64,000 bases of DNA from Trifolium pratense (lineage: Eukaryota > Streptophyta > Magnoliopsida > Fabales > Fabaceae), in NCBI RefSeq assembly GCF_020283565.1, contig NC_060064.1, positions 5,230,001 to 5,294,000 on the forward strand, read 5' to 3'. The notes beneath the pieces were generated by a model, which did not search any database, had not been told where the DNA came from, and saw nothing but the letters and a program-made list of their open reading frames with translations. The position numbers and the translations under genes were made by a program. Within the stretch, counting starts at the first letter, position 1. Every line of letters begins with the position of its first letter. Positions 11,110-21,812 of this stretch are shown one piece after another.

Positions 11110-11673
11110 ATGTCAAACAAGATAATTCTCCGGCAACCGGCGAAAAACCACCGGCGACAACCGTTACTTCATTCAAGAACAGCAAGCACCGTCGGTGAAG
11201 TAGTCGGTGGCACAGCGGCGGAGTGTGTTGCAGTATGTTGTTGTTGTCCATTAACGTTAGCAGATTTTCTTCTCTTAACAATTTACAAAATTCCGGTGGG
11301 TCTTTACCGGAAAATGCTACGGAAAAGAAGAAGACGAAGAGTTATTAAAGAAGGGTTGTTACAATTAGAACAAAAACAACGTAAATGTTCTTGTGGTTGT
11401 TGTGAAGATGTTAATGGTGTTCCTCGTATATATCCAATGTGTATAAACGACGCTTCAGATATAAAAAGACTTCAATATTCATCTGAATCTGATAATGATG
11501 ATGATGAAGATGCAATAGCTCTTGAGAAAGAGATGTGGGAGAGATTTTACAGTGCTGGATTTTGGAGAAGTTCATCAAGAAGAGAAACAACACAAACAGT
11601 TGTTTCTGGAAATTTTCAACTTCAATTGATTCAATTACCACAAACATCATCAACACAGGTTGTTGGTGTTTGA
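11110..11673 (+). CDS. Cysteine-cluster plant protein ('pollen preferential protein' type)
   Basis: Single-exon frame of 187 residues. Residues about 26-75 contain the diagnostic block GGTAAECVAVCCCCPLTLADF, then a hydrophobic stretch and YKIPVGLYRKMLRKRRRRR. This matches my memory of a plant-specific family, annotated as pollen preferential protein or unknown, with the motif GG-AAECAAVCCCCP...YK-PAGLCRRALR. The Cys cluster plus hydrophobic helix and polybasic tail suggest membrane association, perhaps by acylation (inference). A second Cys patch (CSCGCC) lies near residue 95. The C-terminal part has an acidic run and an aromatic EMWERFYSAGFWR motif. Biochemical function unknown. Start: the first ATG in frame, directly before the conserved region. 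Confidence 0.85.
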   Translation: MSNKIILRQPAKNHRRQPLLHSRTASTVGEVVGGTAAECVAVCCCCPLTLADFLLLTIYKIPVGLYRKMLRKRRRRRVIKEGLLQLEQKQRKCSCGCCEDVNGVPRIYPMCINDASDIKRLQYSSESDNDDDEDAIALEKEMWERFYSAGFWRSSSRRETTQTVVSGNFQLQLIQLPQTSSTQVVGV

Positions 11674-11988
11674 TTGAGTTGAAGAGAGAGTAATGAAATG
11701 AGATGAGACAAAAGAGTCAAGTCAAACAGTGTTTTTTGATACAGAACTTTAATTGATTGGTTCTTTGTTTCTATTTGGGAAAGATTTTTACTTTTTGTGA
11801 TTTTTTTAATTACTTTTTAATTACTATTGTTTCATTTGTTACTGTTGAGAACTGTGCATTCGTGACTTTGTTTGTTTTTATTTTTGATGTGATTCTTGAT
11901 TGGGGTGTGTGTTAAGTCATTTTACATTTTCTTTTAATTTTCATTTCCACTTTTTCGTTATTTGACATCGTATATATTTATCTCCGAT

Positions 11989-12540
11989 TAGGGATGGCAA
12001 AAAAACCCAAACCCGAGAGACCCACCCGAACTCAAACCCAAGTCAACGGGCGAAACCCGATTTGACTGGGTTTGAGTTTGGGTTCGGGTGACACCCGATA
12101 ATATGGGTGTGGGTTTGGTATCAGTCAAACCCACACCCGAAACCCATACACCCACCCGAAATATTTTATAATTACCTAATTACCCCCATAGTCTCCCTCA
12201 ATTTTCTTGGAAGACCTTAAATTTTAGTTGTAATTTAATTTCTTGAAAGTCTATGTTGTAATTTCTTGAAAGTCTATGTTTGAATTTCCTTGGAATACCT
12301 TAATTTTAGTCGTAATTTAATTCAAAGTCTATGTTGTAATTTAATTTCTTAAATTTGCAAATTATTTTCAAATGTGCTGCGGGTTTGAGTTTGGGTGGAA
12401 AAAACCCGAACCCAATGGGTGTGGGCGTGGGTGTTGTTTTGCCACCCGAATAGCCTTTGGGTTTGGGTTTGGGTGATGATTTCGGGTGTGGGTTTGGTAA
12501 GTGTCAAACCCGCACCCATGGGCGCCCGTTGCCATCCCTA
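11989..12540 (+). mobile_element. hAT-type MITE, family A copy 2 (552 bp)
   Basis: Flanked by the perfect 8-mer TCTCCGAT (11981-11988, 12541-12548). Ends TAGGGATGGCAA and TTGCCATCCCTA. Closely similar along its full length to the copies at 8195 (inverted) and 16267 (same direction). It lies about 315 bp after the stop codon of the upstream gene, probably beyond its 3' UTR. Confidence 0.92.
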
Positions 12541-12548
12541 TCTCCGAT

Positions 12549-13660
12549 AAAGAATAGGTGTTGCAACAGATTTAGATTGAGTGCGATCAGAAACCATGAC
12601 TCCAGATTGAGTGCGATCATAAACTATGAATGCATGTAGTAAGCAAGATATGGATTTTTCGATTGAAATGTGATAATTTAAATTTTAAAGTCAAGATTTT
12701 TACTGTTTTTGAAAATTAAAACTGCGTCAAGATCATTGCGCCTTCCAATTTTTGATGTTTCGCCAATTTTACAACCATCCAACACATACACAACTATGAA
12801 TAATGAATTCAACTTAGGTAATCTTATGACGAGTCAAATTGTCTTTCATTGGAAGATTCAAACGACCAAATAAACAATGAGGCGTTTACTTGAGAGTTTG
12901 TTTGAAATTATGCTTCTATAACAATTGTTTCAAAAAGATTCACTCCCTCCCAATGAACAAAATTTGAATAAAGATTCAATTTTAGAAATGATATATAAGG
13001 GGATTTGAAGAAAAAACGAAAGTAAACTAGAAGTGAAGATAAGACAACTTTTAAGAGAACGAGATAAGATTTGTAAAAAAAAAAAAGAGAACAAGATAAG
13101 AATTTACTAAATGACATTAATTTTAAATTATTTCACTTACATATACATATCTTCTTAATATAATTTTTACAAAATCTGTCGGGTATTAAATATAGACATA
13201 TTTTGATCTTGCTAATCAAACTTCTCTATCTACACACTATGCAGCCTCTGCCTCTCCTTTTATACAATTCACAACAAACTTGAAATCATAAGTAATTATC
13301 ATATGACAAAGTACCATATATGGATCTTGCTTAGTTGTTTAATAATAATGGTACCATTTGATTCGATTAATATTAATTATCATACAACAAAATAACGTCT
13401 TATGTGTTTTTATTAAATGATATTAATTTTAAATTATTTCACATAATGTTGTTAAGGTATGATATGAGATGTAAACATTTTTTCCCCATAGATTAATTCC
13501 CTCCACTTAATGTAATTATTTAAAGTATATCGGATAATAAACATGAACACCTCTTTTAGACGGTATTCGTAGTTTCGTACTTTGGTTTGTAAATCGTAGT
13601 GTCTTAAGAGTTTAGCTTCTTATGTTAAATCTAACTTGCTGCCATAATATTAATAATAAT
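12549..13660. other. Intergenic, no gene seen
   Basis: AT-rich. A sequence around AAATGACATTAATTTTAAATTATTTCAC occurs twice (about 13109 and 13416), a probable remnant of one repeat. Nothing coding is supported. Confidence 0.4.
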
Positions 13661-13663
13661 AGT

Positions 13664-14000
13664 AATAAGGCTAAATTATATTTTTGATCTTCTAACTTTT
13701 ACAACAGAATTTTTGACCTTTTAACTTTAGCAGTTTAGTCCATTTTGTAAAAGATTGACTTCCACTAATTTTGACAAAGTCAACGCAAGCGTGACAATTG
13801 ACTTACATGTCACGTCAATATGTCTTTTTTATATGATGACGTGACATGTAAGTCATTGTCCCCGTAGCCATCCTTTTAGTGGGTAACCAACCTTTTACAA
13901 AAGAGGCTGAAGTTAGAAGACAAAAAATGCTATTATGAAAGTTATGAGGTTAAGATCGTAAATTTGTGAAAATTAAAGGGTAAAAAATGTAATTTACCAT
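13664..14000. mobile_element. MITE-like element with imperfect inverted ends
   Basis: Left end GGCTAAATTATATTTTTGATC pairs imperfectly with the right end (reverse complement GGTAAATTACATTTTTTACC). The interior carries a large inverted repeat around CTTACATGTCACGTCA / TGACGTGACATGTAAG (about 13811-13855). Its layout resembles the 2660 element but the sequence differs. Exact ends and target duplication are not clear. Confidence 0.6.
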
Positions 14001-14690
14001 ATTAATATACAACACATTTTATAAAGATAAACAGATCGAATTTAAATCAAATCAATCCAGCGCAATATCTAGTTTCTAATTCTGGCCAAACAACTGGTAT
14101 CTTGAAAAATGTATTTCACTTTTTTCCTGTGAGAAATATGAACCAAAAAAAAATGCTTTACTGTTATGGTTTCAATTTTACAAACAGTAACACAACCTGT
14201 GCCTTAATTTTTCCTTCATTGAATGGTAGTGTGTGATGCATATGATCCATATTAGATACAGAAAAAATGATTGAAATAGATACTATAACTTGTGAACAAA
14301 ATTGTCTGCATCACTGAGTCACCACATTTGTGGAAGACATACATAGTTCACTTCACGAGCATCTTTCTTTAATTTTACTTTCCACATTTTTTTTAATGTT
14401 ATGGATAGTGATGGTGATGACTAAAAATCATAGGCATTAAATGTAACGATACTAAATTTGTTCAATTTGAACAATTTTCTGTGGATATATATGTACCCTT
14501 AATTAATTATGCCATGGGGGCTCCGATTAGTATGGACCACGATAATTATAGGTTCATCATGAACCAATGAATTCTCAGTCACAGTCTTGTGTGTGTATAT
14601 ATATATTTGATTAATGGGAAAATAAGATGACAACAAAATAACTAACGAGAACCCTGTTTCAATATACTCGTTGTATTCGTAAGCAACACA
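14001..14690. other. Intergenic, no gene seen
   Basis: AT-rich, with no domain or clear repeat boundary. Confidence 0.4.
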
Positions 14691-14694
14691 TGCG

Positions 14695-15160
14695 TTATTT
14701 GTGGAGGGAGAAAAACCTCAAAACTTAAGATTAACATATGACTAAATATCATGTTTAGTCAACCAATCAACACATTCATTTCTTTCTCTAAGGGTATGAG
14801 AGAATGATAATAACCAATTTCCGGCCGGAAGATACGAATAGAACAATCGTGTGAGGGTGAAAATTATTGTCATCTTCAAGGATGAGATCAATAGCTAATT
14901 TGGAATCAGATTACAAGATAATGATACGATAACTAAATCCCAAACAATTGAGCACTTTGAGAATATAGCATAAAAAAAGCTCTGCTAAAATGTTAGAAGC
15001 ACGACCACACGATCCAGATAAACCATACATCCATTTGTCAATATCATTACGGATAAGATCGCCAAAATCAGCACGATCCGGATTTTTGAAAGATCTACCA
15101 TCTAGTTCAACTTCAAACACGGAGCCATTGGTGGAATCCACGCCACTTGTCGAGTGATGT
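14695..15160 (-). pseudogene. LINE remnant: RNase H domain (reverse strand)
   Basis: On the minus strand, 15141-14930 reads VELDGRSFKNPDRADFGDLIRND, KWMYGLSGSCGRASNILAEL, then after a stop SDSKLAIDLI, HPHTIVLF and VCVDWLTKHD. This is the RNase H fold of plant LINEs (G-x-RN..., A-ELFA, SDS-LAI-LI, ADWLAK). Several stops and indels show it is dead. It is probably unrelated to the + strand LINE pieces at 6.8-8.2 kb. Confidence 0.75.
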
Positions 15161-15423
15161 GTGCCCTATTGACAGTGTTCAAACCATGCAAAAGAAAGTT
15201 ATGAGAGTTACAAATACAATGGTTTCAAAAGACATATGTTAAAGTATCTAAAATTAGAAATTTACATTTAATAATATAAAAAAATAAATTAATAAGCTTC
15301 TCCTGAAACAAATCGTTTGAAATAACACGAATTTGATTCTAGAGAACGCATTCTTAACATGTACTGTTAAGAGACATGTTAACATTTTTCAATATAGATA
15401 ATGTACGTGCAGTATTTTATAAA

Positions 15424-15598
15424 GGGTCATGCTAACCGGTGCTCCTGGGGCACTAGTTAAGGATACCAAAAGGAGTAATTTTTACATTGAAAAAAGTAAT
15501 TTTTATACTTATAAAAAGTAGATTACACAATTTTCAATACATTCATACCTTATTTAGCTTCTTAATCAGTGCCCCAGGGGCACTAGTTAGCATTTTCC
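15424..15598. mobile_element. Small Mutator-like MITE (175 bp)
   Basis: Flanked by the 9-mer TTTTATAAA on both sides (15415-15423, 15599-15607). The 35-40 bp terminal inverted repeats contain ATGCTAAC(C/T)...GTGC(C/T)CC(T/A)GGGGCAC. A 9-bp duplication suggests Mutator-like mobilisation. A single arm of the same family lies at about 3521-3562. Confidence 0.8.
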
Positions 15599-15607
15599 TT
15601 TTATAAA

Positions 15608-16266
15608 AGTGTGTTTTAACAACATGCACTTTTATATATATAGTTAAAACTTTTTTTTTTTTGAAGCATATATAGTTAAAACTTGAAATACACCTTTATA
15701 AAATATTAAGAGTGTTTTCTAAAAATTTATAAAAAAAATACCTATAAAAATTGTTAAAACTTATTTTTAGAAGGCATGTGTTACCGCGTTATAATAAAAC
15801 AAAATTGATATATGTGTGTATGCGTCAAGTTGAGATTTAAAAATAACAACGTGTTTGTCCATAAAAATATGGACGAACTCGAAATCTATTATTTATTCAT
15901 CTCAGTAGATGAATTTTTAGTCATTGACTATTTAAAAATAAAACAACTGTCAAAAAATGGATTGTGATCTAAAAAAAAATGAAGGTATTTACCATGAGAA
16001 GTGGAGGAAAACAATAGAGCGAGGATTTAGGGGGTAAGAAACTATCCTTAAAATAGAGGACCCATTCGTACTATTTGAGTAAAAAATACGAGATCTTAAC
16101 TTGGTCCACTAATTTCACTTTACAAGTCCTCTTTTATGGTTTATATTAATAAAAAAATGAAAACAAAAATAATATTTTATCAAAATTTATTAAAAATAAT
16201 AAAATCTACCTTTAAATCGAGTCATATAATTAGATAACTTCTATTTCACAATGGCATTTTGGAGTC
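15608..16266. other. Intergenic, no gene seen
   Basis: AT-rich with a short duplicated ATATATAGTTAAAACTT (about 15636 and 15668). No gene or element ends recognised. Confidence 0.4.
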
Positions 16267-16812
16267 TAGGGATGGCAAAAAAACTCAAACCCGAGACACC
16301 CACCCGAACTCAAACCAAAGTCAACGGGCAAAATCCGATTTGACTGAGTTTGGGTTCGGGTGACACCCGATAATATGGGTGTGGGTTTGGTATCAGTCAA
16401 ACCCACACCCGAAACTCATGCACCCACCCGAAATATTTTATAATTACCTAATTACCCCCATAGTTTCCCTCAATTTCCTTAGAAGACCTTAAATTTTAGT
16501 TGTAATTTAATTTCTTGAAAATCTATGTTGTAATTTTTTGAAAGTCTATGTTTGAATTTTCTTTGAAGACCTTAATTTTAGTTGTAATTTAATTCAAAGT
16601 CTATGTTGGAATTTAATTTCTTAAATTTGCAAATTATTTTCAAATGTGTTGCAGGTTTGGGTGGAAAAAACCCGAACCCAATGGGTGTGGGCGTGAGTAT
16701 TGTTTTGCCATCCGAACAACCTTTGGATTTGAGTTTGAATTTGAGTGATGATTTCGGGTGTGGGTTTGATAAATGTCAAACCCGCACCCATGGGCGCCCG
16801 TTGCAATTCCTA
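16267..16812 (+). mobile_element. hAT-type MITE, family A copy 3 (546 bp)
   Basis: Same family and orientation as the 11989 copy. Left end TAGGGATGGCAA; right end degenerate (TTGCAATTCCTA). The flanks share TTTTGGA but a clean 8-bp duplication is not preserved (two extra bases on the left), so this copy is older or has suffered local repair. Confidence 0.85.
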
Positions 16813-17894
16813 TTTTGGACCACAATAATTTACATGAATGGCAACTTCCATTTTTTGCTATAAAAATATCTGTATGACTACTGTACTAGATCGACATAAT
16901 TGTTACTGTGTGTGTTGATGTGGCCTGTGGGAGGTGAGGTTCAATTAGGGGTGGACAACGGGCCGGTTTGGGTCGGTTTGGGCCGAAAACCTCAAACCGG
17001 CCCAATCCACGGGTGGTGATTACTAGCCCATATCAAACTGAATCTGGAAATCGGGTTAGACGGGTTCGGGTTTGACGGGTACCGGGTAAGGCGGATGGAT
17101 TTTTGCGGGTTGAGCTAATTGTAGCCCAATTGATCTTTTTTTTCGTTTTTTGTTTTACTGGGCTTTTTTTGTTTTTTTCTTCTTCTTATAACAGTCCAAT
17201 TATTTTTTTTGCTCTTTTTTGGCCAGATGAGTCGAAATCGAGCCTTTTTATATCTTGGATAGATTTTTATTTATGATCTTTTTTGCTGTCATTTTTTCAT
17301 TTGACACTTTTGGCCAATATTAATTACAAGTAAAATACAATATAAATAACAAGTAACATAAAATACTCAACAAACCACTTGTTGAGATAATAAACATATA
17401 ACCCTGTTAAGTTTTGGTTACAACTAATTAGATAATAAACACCTACTAATTGTTTAATTTGACTCTACAACTAACTATATTATATAATATATTACAATAA
17501 ATGACTGCATGGTTTATGACTTCAGATCGGAGTCATTTTTAATAACACCTACTAATAGATATTACAAAGCCACAAATTCAAGAAGCAACATGCCCAGGGA
17601 TTCATCTTCATCTTGCATTCAATCAACAAACTGTGACATTAAATATTGTATTCAATCAGCAAATATAAAATAACATTCTCAATGAATAATTTAAGTATTT
17701 TAATCAAGGAATCAATAGTTATAATTTAGTCCCTAAACTATCTTAAAATTTCCTTCGTCTAAAATTAGATCATGGTCCATGCAGTTCACATCAGAGAAGA
17801 AACATGCCAAATAGCATACCATGCTTTGTAATCATTAAGAAATGATGCATTCTATTTTTAGGGGATACATATTTCTAAATAGCATACCATGCTA

Positions 17895-18298
17895 AGATGC
17901 TTTGTGCATGAACAAGGTTTGGGTTTCCTAAGTAGTCAAGTCCACCTTCTGAGAATATTTGTGATCCTGCTTTGAACCAAACTGGTTCTTTGAAGTCAAC
18001 TCTCACCCATTTTTCAAGTACTTCTGGTGTGATGCATCCTAGTGCTCCTAGCATAGCCCATCTTCCATGAATCACCTTCATTATTCAACATAGTTTAGTA
18101 TCATTATTTATTGGTCTTATAAAACCTCATCATTAAGGAAAAACATTATTTTTTTAAAAGAGAAAATTGAAGTTTAAGCCTTAATTTTTTTTGTATTTGA
18201 GCATTTTTAAGTATGAAAATTAACCTCAAGAGCCCTGTTCTTGGCAAATGCCTCTGGGTCAGCAGATAATCCAGCAGTGTCCCATCCATAATCATTGA
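17895..18298 (-). pseudogene. LHCB3: Captured fragment of chlorophyll a/b-binding protein LHCB3
   Basis: On the minus strand, 18298-18225 encodes [23 protein letters not shown]. An intron follows (about 18224-18078), then [39 protein letters not shown] and [23 protein letters not shown], where similarity stops. [13 protein letters not shown] is characteristic of LHCB3, a light-harvesting complex II protein of thylakoids, rather than LHCB1/2. The intron sits at the usual NRALE/VIHGRW junction with usable GT and AG sites. The fragment covers only about 90 residues of a roughly 265-residue protein. It lacks the transit peptide, the first part of helix 1 and the third helix, so it cannot make a working antenna protein. 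It lies entirely within the 16946-19603 element. Confidence 0.85.
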
Positions 18299-18636
18299 TC
18301 TTTCTAAGCCAAATAAAAAAAAAAATAAAGAACAAGTAGAAAACAAATAGTAGTAAATTGCAATTAAAAAAGCAACAAACTCTAACTCTAAAACTCTAAA
18401 AATCGAGTGAAGAATGAGAATGGTGAAATAGAGAACATAACTCACCACTGAAATAAAGCATTTTCCTTGAAATAAAGTTAACAAAACTCTCAGGGAAACA
18501 AAGTAATAAAAACTACAACACCTAAACTAGGTAAAACTAAATACAAGAACAGGATATTATGATAGTAACAAAACCAACCACAAATGTTCAAGGAAATATA
18601 TCACAAATAAATCCAATAACATAGAAATACCAAGGG

Positions 18637-18966
18637 ATGAAAGCGTTGAACAAAGCAAGGTCCAAAGATTTAGCACAACAAAGCCAAAACACAGGACCAT
18701 ACAAAAGCTACACTACAAAACATAGAGCAGCAAGAAACAAAAAAATACACAGGGCACCAATTGAACCACACCGAAAGCCCAGCCAAAGGGAAACAAAACC
18801 AACAACACCAGCAGCTCAAAACCAGAAAAACTGCACAGCAAAACAGGAGCAGGCCGCAAACAACACAGAGGAAGAAAACACACAGTTCCGAAGAAAACAC
18901 ACAGTTCCACTACGAACACAGCCGAAACAGCAAAAAATAGATAAGTTGAAAAACAAAGAATTTTAA
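18637..18966. other. Compositionally odd segment inside the hAT element
   Basis: The + strand is poor in T and rich in A and C (CAAAACCAACAACACCAGC-like); the minus strand is T/G-rich. Both strands contain open frames (109 codons +, 76-88 codons -) made of biased composition, without a recognised domain. It may be another captured segment, such as the low-complexity tail of a LINE. An internal repeat (ACACAGTTCC) occurs twice near 18880-18908. Confidence 0.4.
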
Positions 18967-19208
18967 GTTTGAATAACAAGTTGTAATGATTTTAAAAACT
19001 ACAGAAAATAATAATAACTTTGAATAAAAAACCCTAACTCAAAAATCCTAAAAATCGAGTGAAGAAGAATGAGAATGGTGAAATATAGAAGACTGGGAAG
19101 GATGAAAAAGAATGAAGAACACAGACAGAGACATCTCTTAGGAAAGAAAAGGCGTGATACATCTTGCAAAGAAAACCATTGAATAAAGAAATAAAACACA
19201 AAGAAAGA

Positions 19209-19370
19209 AAGGATGAGAATCATACCTTCTTTGAAGACGGTGGCTGAGTGTGCGAAGATGGTGGTGGATCGGAGTTTCAGATCTTCACTCTCTCTGATTG
19301 CGGCGCTGCTAGGGTTTGAGTTTTGAGAGAAATCGTTAAAGTGACTGCTGAAGGCTAAGTAATCGTCCAA
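19209..19370 (-). other. Exon-like segment in the hAT element, source gene unknown
   Basis: On the minus strand an ATG at 19370 opens a 49-codon frame (MDDYLAFSSHFNDFSQNS..., ending ATVFKEG) that runs into a good donor, AAAGAAG|GTATGA, at about 19209. Codon use and composition look like a real plant first exon, unlike the AT-rich surroundings. I do not recognise the protein. It is upstream of and in the same direction as the LHCB3 fragment, so a chimeric transcript is possible but unproven. Confidence 0.4.
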
Positions 19371-19734
19371 AACAACAGCAATAACAGTAATATAATTAAT
19401 TAAAATAAAAATAGTGTAAGTAGTGCGGGTCGGTTCGGGTATCCGTGGATCCCATTTATTGAACCGGACCCGACCACATGAACTCCCTTGAAACCGTGAA
19501 ACAGACCCGCGGGCTCAAAAAACCGCCCAAATCCGACCCAAATCAGTTTTTTTTTTCGGTTTAAAGTGGGCTGGGCTGGTTTTGCGGGTTTTGTCCACCC
19601 CTAGGTTCAATCACCTCTTTGGCCATGTGATTTTTTCCTTTTTTATAAACCAAATAATTTTGGTATAATTGCACATTAATTTAGTTTTATTAAATTTATT
19701 ACATAACACCGATATATATTATAAATTGCTAGTT

Positions 19735-19890
19735 TGTTTAGTGGTGATTGATACTGAACTTAGTAGGAGGATCATGATTCGATCTCCTGTAACTGCGATC
19801 GGGAGGAAAATAGAGTCATTTGATGCCACAACTGACCTCCGAACAAAATTAGGCAGTTCAATTGACTGAATACTAGTGGTTAAAACAAAA
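19735..19890 (+). repeat. tRNA-derived-like repeat, family B copy 1
   Basis: Contains GATTGATACTGAACTTAGTAG, GATTCGATCTCC (similar to a tRNA B-box), CGATCGGGAGG and ACTGACCTCCGAAC. A diverged copy in the same direction is at 22310-22445. I recall this as a widespread legume repeat. Confidence 0.5.
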
Positions 19891-19899
19891 ACAATATAT

Positions 19900-20905
19900 T
19901 TCAAATACTACTAAATTTACAAATTGTGATGACAAACACTACTAGGTTTACAAATAAAATTATCTCAAGTTCAAACATAGTGAGGATGTGCAGCCTAACA
20001 ATCTTGACATTGTCAGTTGATCAAGATTTTACGGATACAATAGTGTATATCTATTAGAGTAAACTATCAAATTGGTAACCCTCTCTCAAATTAGTTGCCT
20101 AGTGTTTCTCAATTTGGTCTTTTGATGACATCCGCTTTCTAACACAATTAAATATGTTGATGTAGAGTGTTAAATGTCACGTGTACGATGACAATATGCA
20201 AATATGTTGATGTAGTCCACAAGCAATTTAAAACAGCAACAATTTGATATAAAAAAAATGGTAAGGACAATGATTAATTTGATAGTAAGTTGAAAATGCC
20301 GGAGACTATTTTGTTTTAATAGAAAGTGAATTAAGCCAGAGACTCACAGCCGTCCCCAACTATTTGAAGGTCATGTTTGAATATTAAAAATAACCTCTAA
20401 TATAAAATGCAAAAAAAAAAACTCTATTTAAATTGTAAATAACATAAAAAAAAACTCAAAAAATTAATTATCATATATATAACATAAAAAAAAGACATCA
20501 TAATCAATGATTAAAATGACTAAAACTAACATCATGAAAAGAAAAAAAAAATGGTAGAGATTTGAACCAAGAACCTTGTAATAAAAAACTTTAGAGGCTA
20601 CCATTAATCTATTGATATACATTTCATATTTTATGAACATTTAAACTATTATAACAAGGACTCAAAATTTTGAGACACTCAAAATTTCAAGGTCATTTGA
20701 GTAAAAAAAATAATTAGTTGTGTTATTTTTTAAAAAACAAACAAACTTAATTTATTTAATCAAATAACAAATACTCACTACATTAAGGAATATTCTCAAA
20801 CCTATTGAACACAAAATTTTAGACATTTTTATGATATCATATAATTCTAACTTTATCTTTATTTAGTGACAGATCGAGATATGGGTACTCAGAGGTTTTT
20901 TTACT
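19900..20905. other. Intergenic with a possible decayed MITE
   Basis: AT-rich. Sequence 20060-20360 (CAAATTGGT...CTCAATTTGGTC...TTGATGTAG repeated twice) resembles the 'tttggtccct' MITE class but clear inverted ends were not found. No gene seen. Confidence 0.35.
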
Positions 20906-21030
20906 CATTTTTTTTGTCAGTTAATTTAGTAGTTAAAAATTTCACCCTTAAATATGGATAGGTAAAATATCCGCGGTTCGCATTCCGGCTATCCCTACAT
21001 ATAAAATGCAATGTCCGTGCATATAAAATC
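20905..21030 (+). repeat. SINE-like tRNA-derived repeat, family C copy 1
   Basis: Contains TTAGTAGTTAAAAATTTCACCCTTAA, a GGTTCGCATTCCGG B-box-like element and TACATATAAAATGCAATGTCC. The same order of blocks occurs at 33541-33645. Both fit a tRNA-derived SINE (A-box, B-box, unique tail). Confidence 0.5.
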
Positions 21031-21188
21031 CAATTAAGCATGAGTAATCTTTCTACTCATGTTTAATTGAAACTAATTTTGTTAAGGAATCAGTATAATA
21101 CACAAAGAAATTCTATTTATTTTTTATTTTTTTTAAGAAAACAATCTCAATGTATTTCATCTATTATTAATATCTCAAATTCTCTAAT

Positions 21189-21317
21189 AGTAGTTGTAAA
21201 TTCTCTATTTTTAACTGAATTTTTTTTTGGGTACGCTATAATAAGAGATCAAAGAGTAGTCGTAAGTTCTCTATTTTTAACTGAATTTTTTTTGGTACGC
21301 TATAATAAGAGATCAAT
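21189..21317 (+). repeat. Two-copy 66-bp tandem duplication
   Basis: Units begin at 21189 and 21255 (AGTAGT(T/C)GTAA(A/G)TTCTC...ACGCTATAATAAGAGATCAA). Non-coding. Confidence 0.85.
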
Positions 21318-21523
21318 TTCATAATCGTTTACTTAAATAGTCTAAATTCTATACCACTAAAAACTGTATTATTTAAGCAGACAAAAACTCACATAGTATC
21401 CTGAGACACTATACACAATGAGTGTGAAAGTGACTCTAGATTCTAGAAGAGAGAAAAAGACAAAAAAAAAAAAAAAAAAAAAAATATAAAAATTAGAAAA
21501 CTAAATAAATGTAATGTTAGGTT

Positions 21524-21812
21524 TTTAAGCTATGTTTGGATTGATGGTATATAATGAAACAAAGCGAAATGAAATAAAATACAATGAAGCAAAAATTATA
21601 TTCCATTGTTTGAACATTTTATGGAGAGGTTACATTCCATTCCATACACCTCAAATTGAAAGGAAAGAAAAATGAGAAAAAAGAGCAGAATGAAATTAAA
21701 TGATTACCATCATATATCACGTCATTTCACTGATTTTCTAAAAATCCAAACAATACAATCTCACTTACCACTTCATTTGATCTCATTCTATCCGTCCAAA
21801 CAAAAGTCTAAA
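21524..21812. mobile_element. MITE-like element
   Basis: Left end TTTAAGCTATGTTTGGATTGA is inverted at the right end (reverse complement TTTAGACTTTTGTTTGGACGGA). Both continue inward into AATGA(A/G)A(C/T)-rich sequence. The TTTGG core is common in Tourist/Harbinger or hAT MITEs; a target duplication could not be fixed. Confidence 0.55.

Larger units (their letters stand above)
16946..19603. mobile_element. 2.66-kb hAT-type element carrying captured gene pieces (Pack-hAT-like)
   Basis: Flanked by the perfect 8-mer GGTTCAAT (16938-16945, 19604-19611). Ends are TAGGGGTGGACAA and its exact complement TTGTCCACCCCTA. GGGCCGGTTTGGG-type and CCGACCC-type subterminal repeats lie inside both ends. No transposase is seen. 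The interior carries a recognisable fragment of LHCB3 (minus strand), an exon-like ATG-containing segment (19209-19370, minus), a compositionally odd A/C-rich stretch (18637-18966), and a direct repeat (about 18381-18433 and 19033-19090, sharing AAAATCGAGTGAAGAA). Ends and target duplication are seen directly; the gene-capture reading is inference from the LHCB3 homology. Confidence 0.88.

Noticed and set aside
18637..18979. Open frames on both strands of about 76-109 codons
   Set aside because: Both come from one strongly biased stretch inside the hAT element; no domain, and opposite-strand frames mirror each other.
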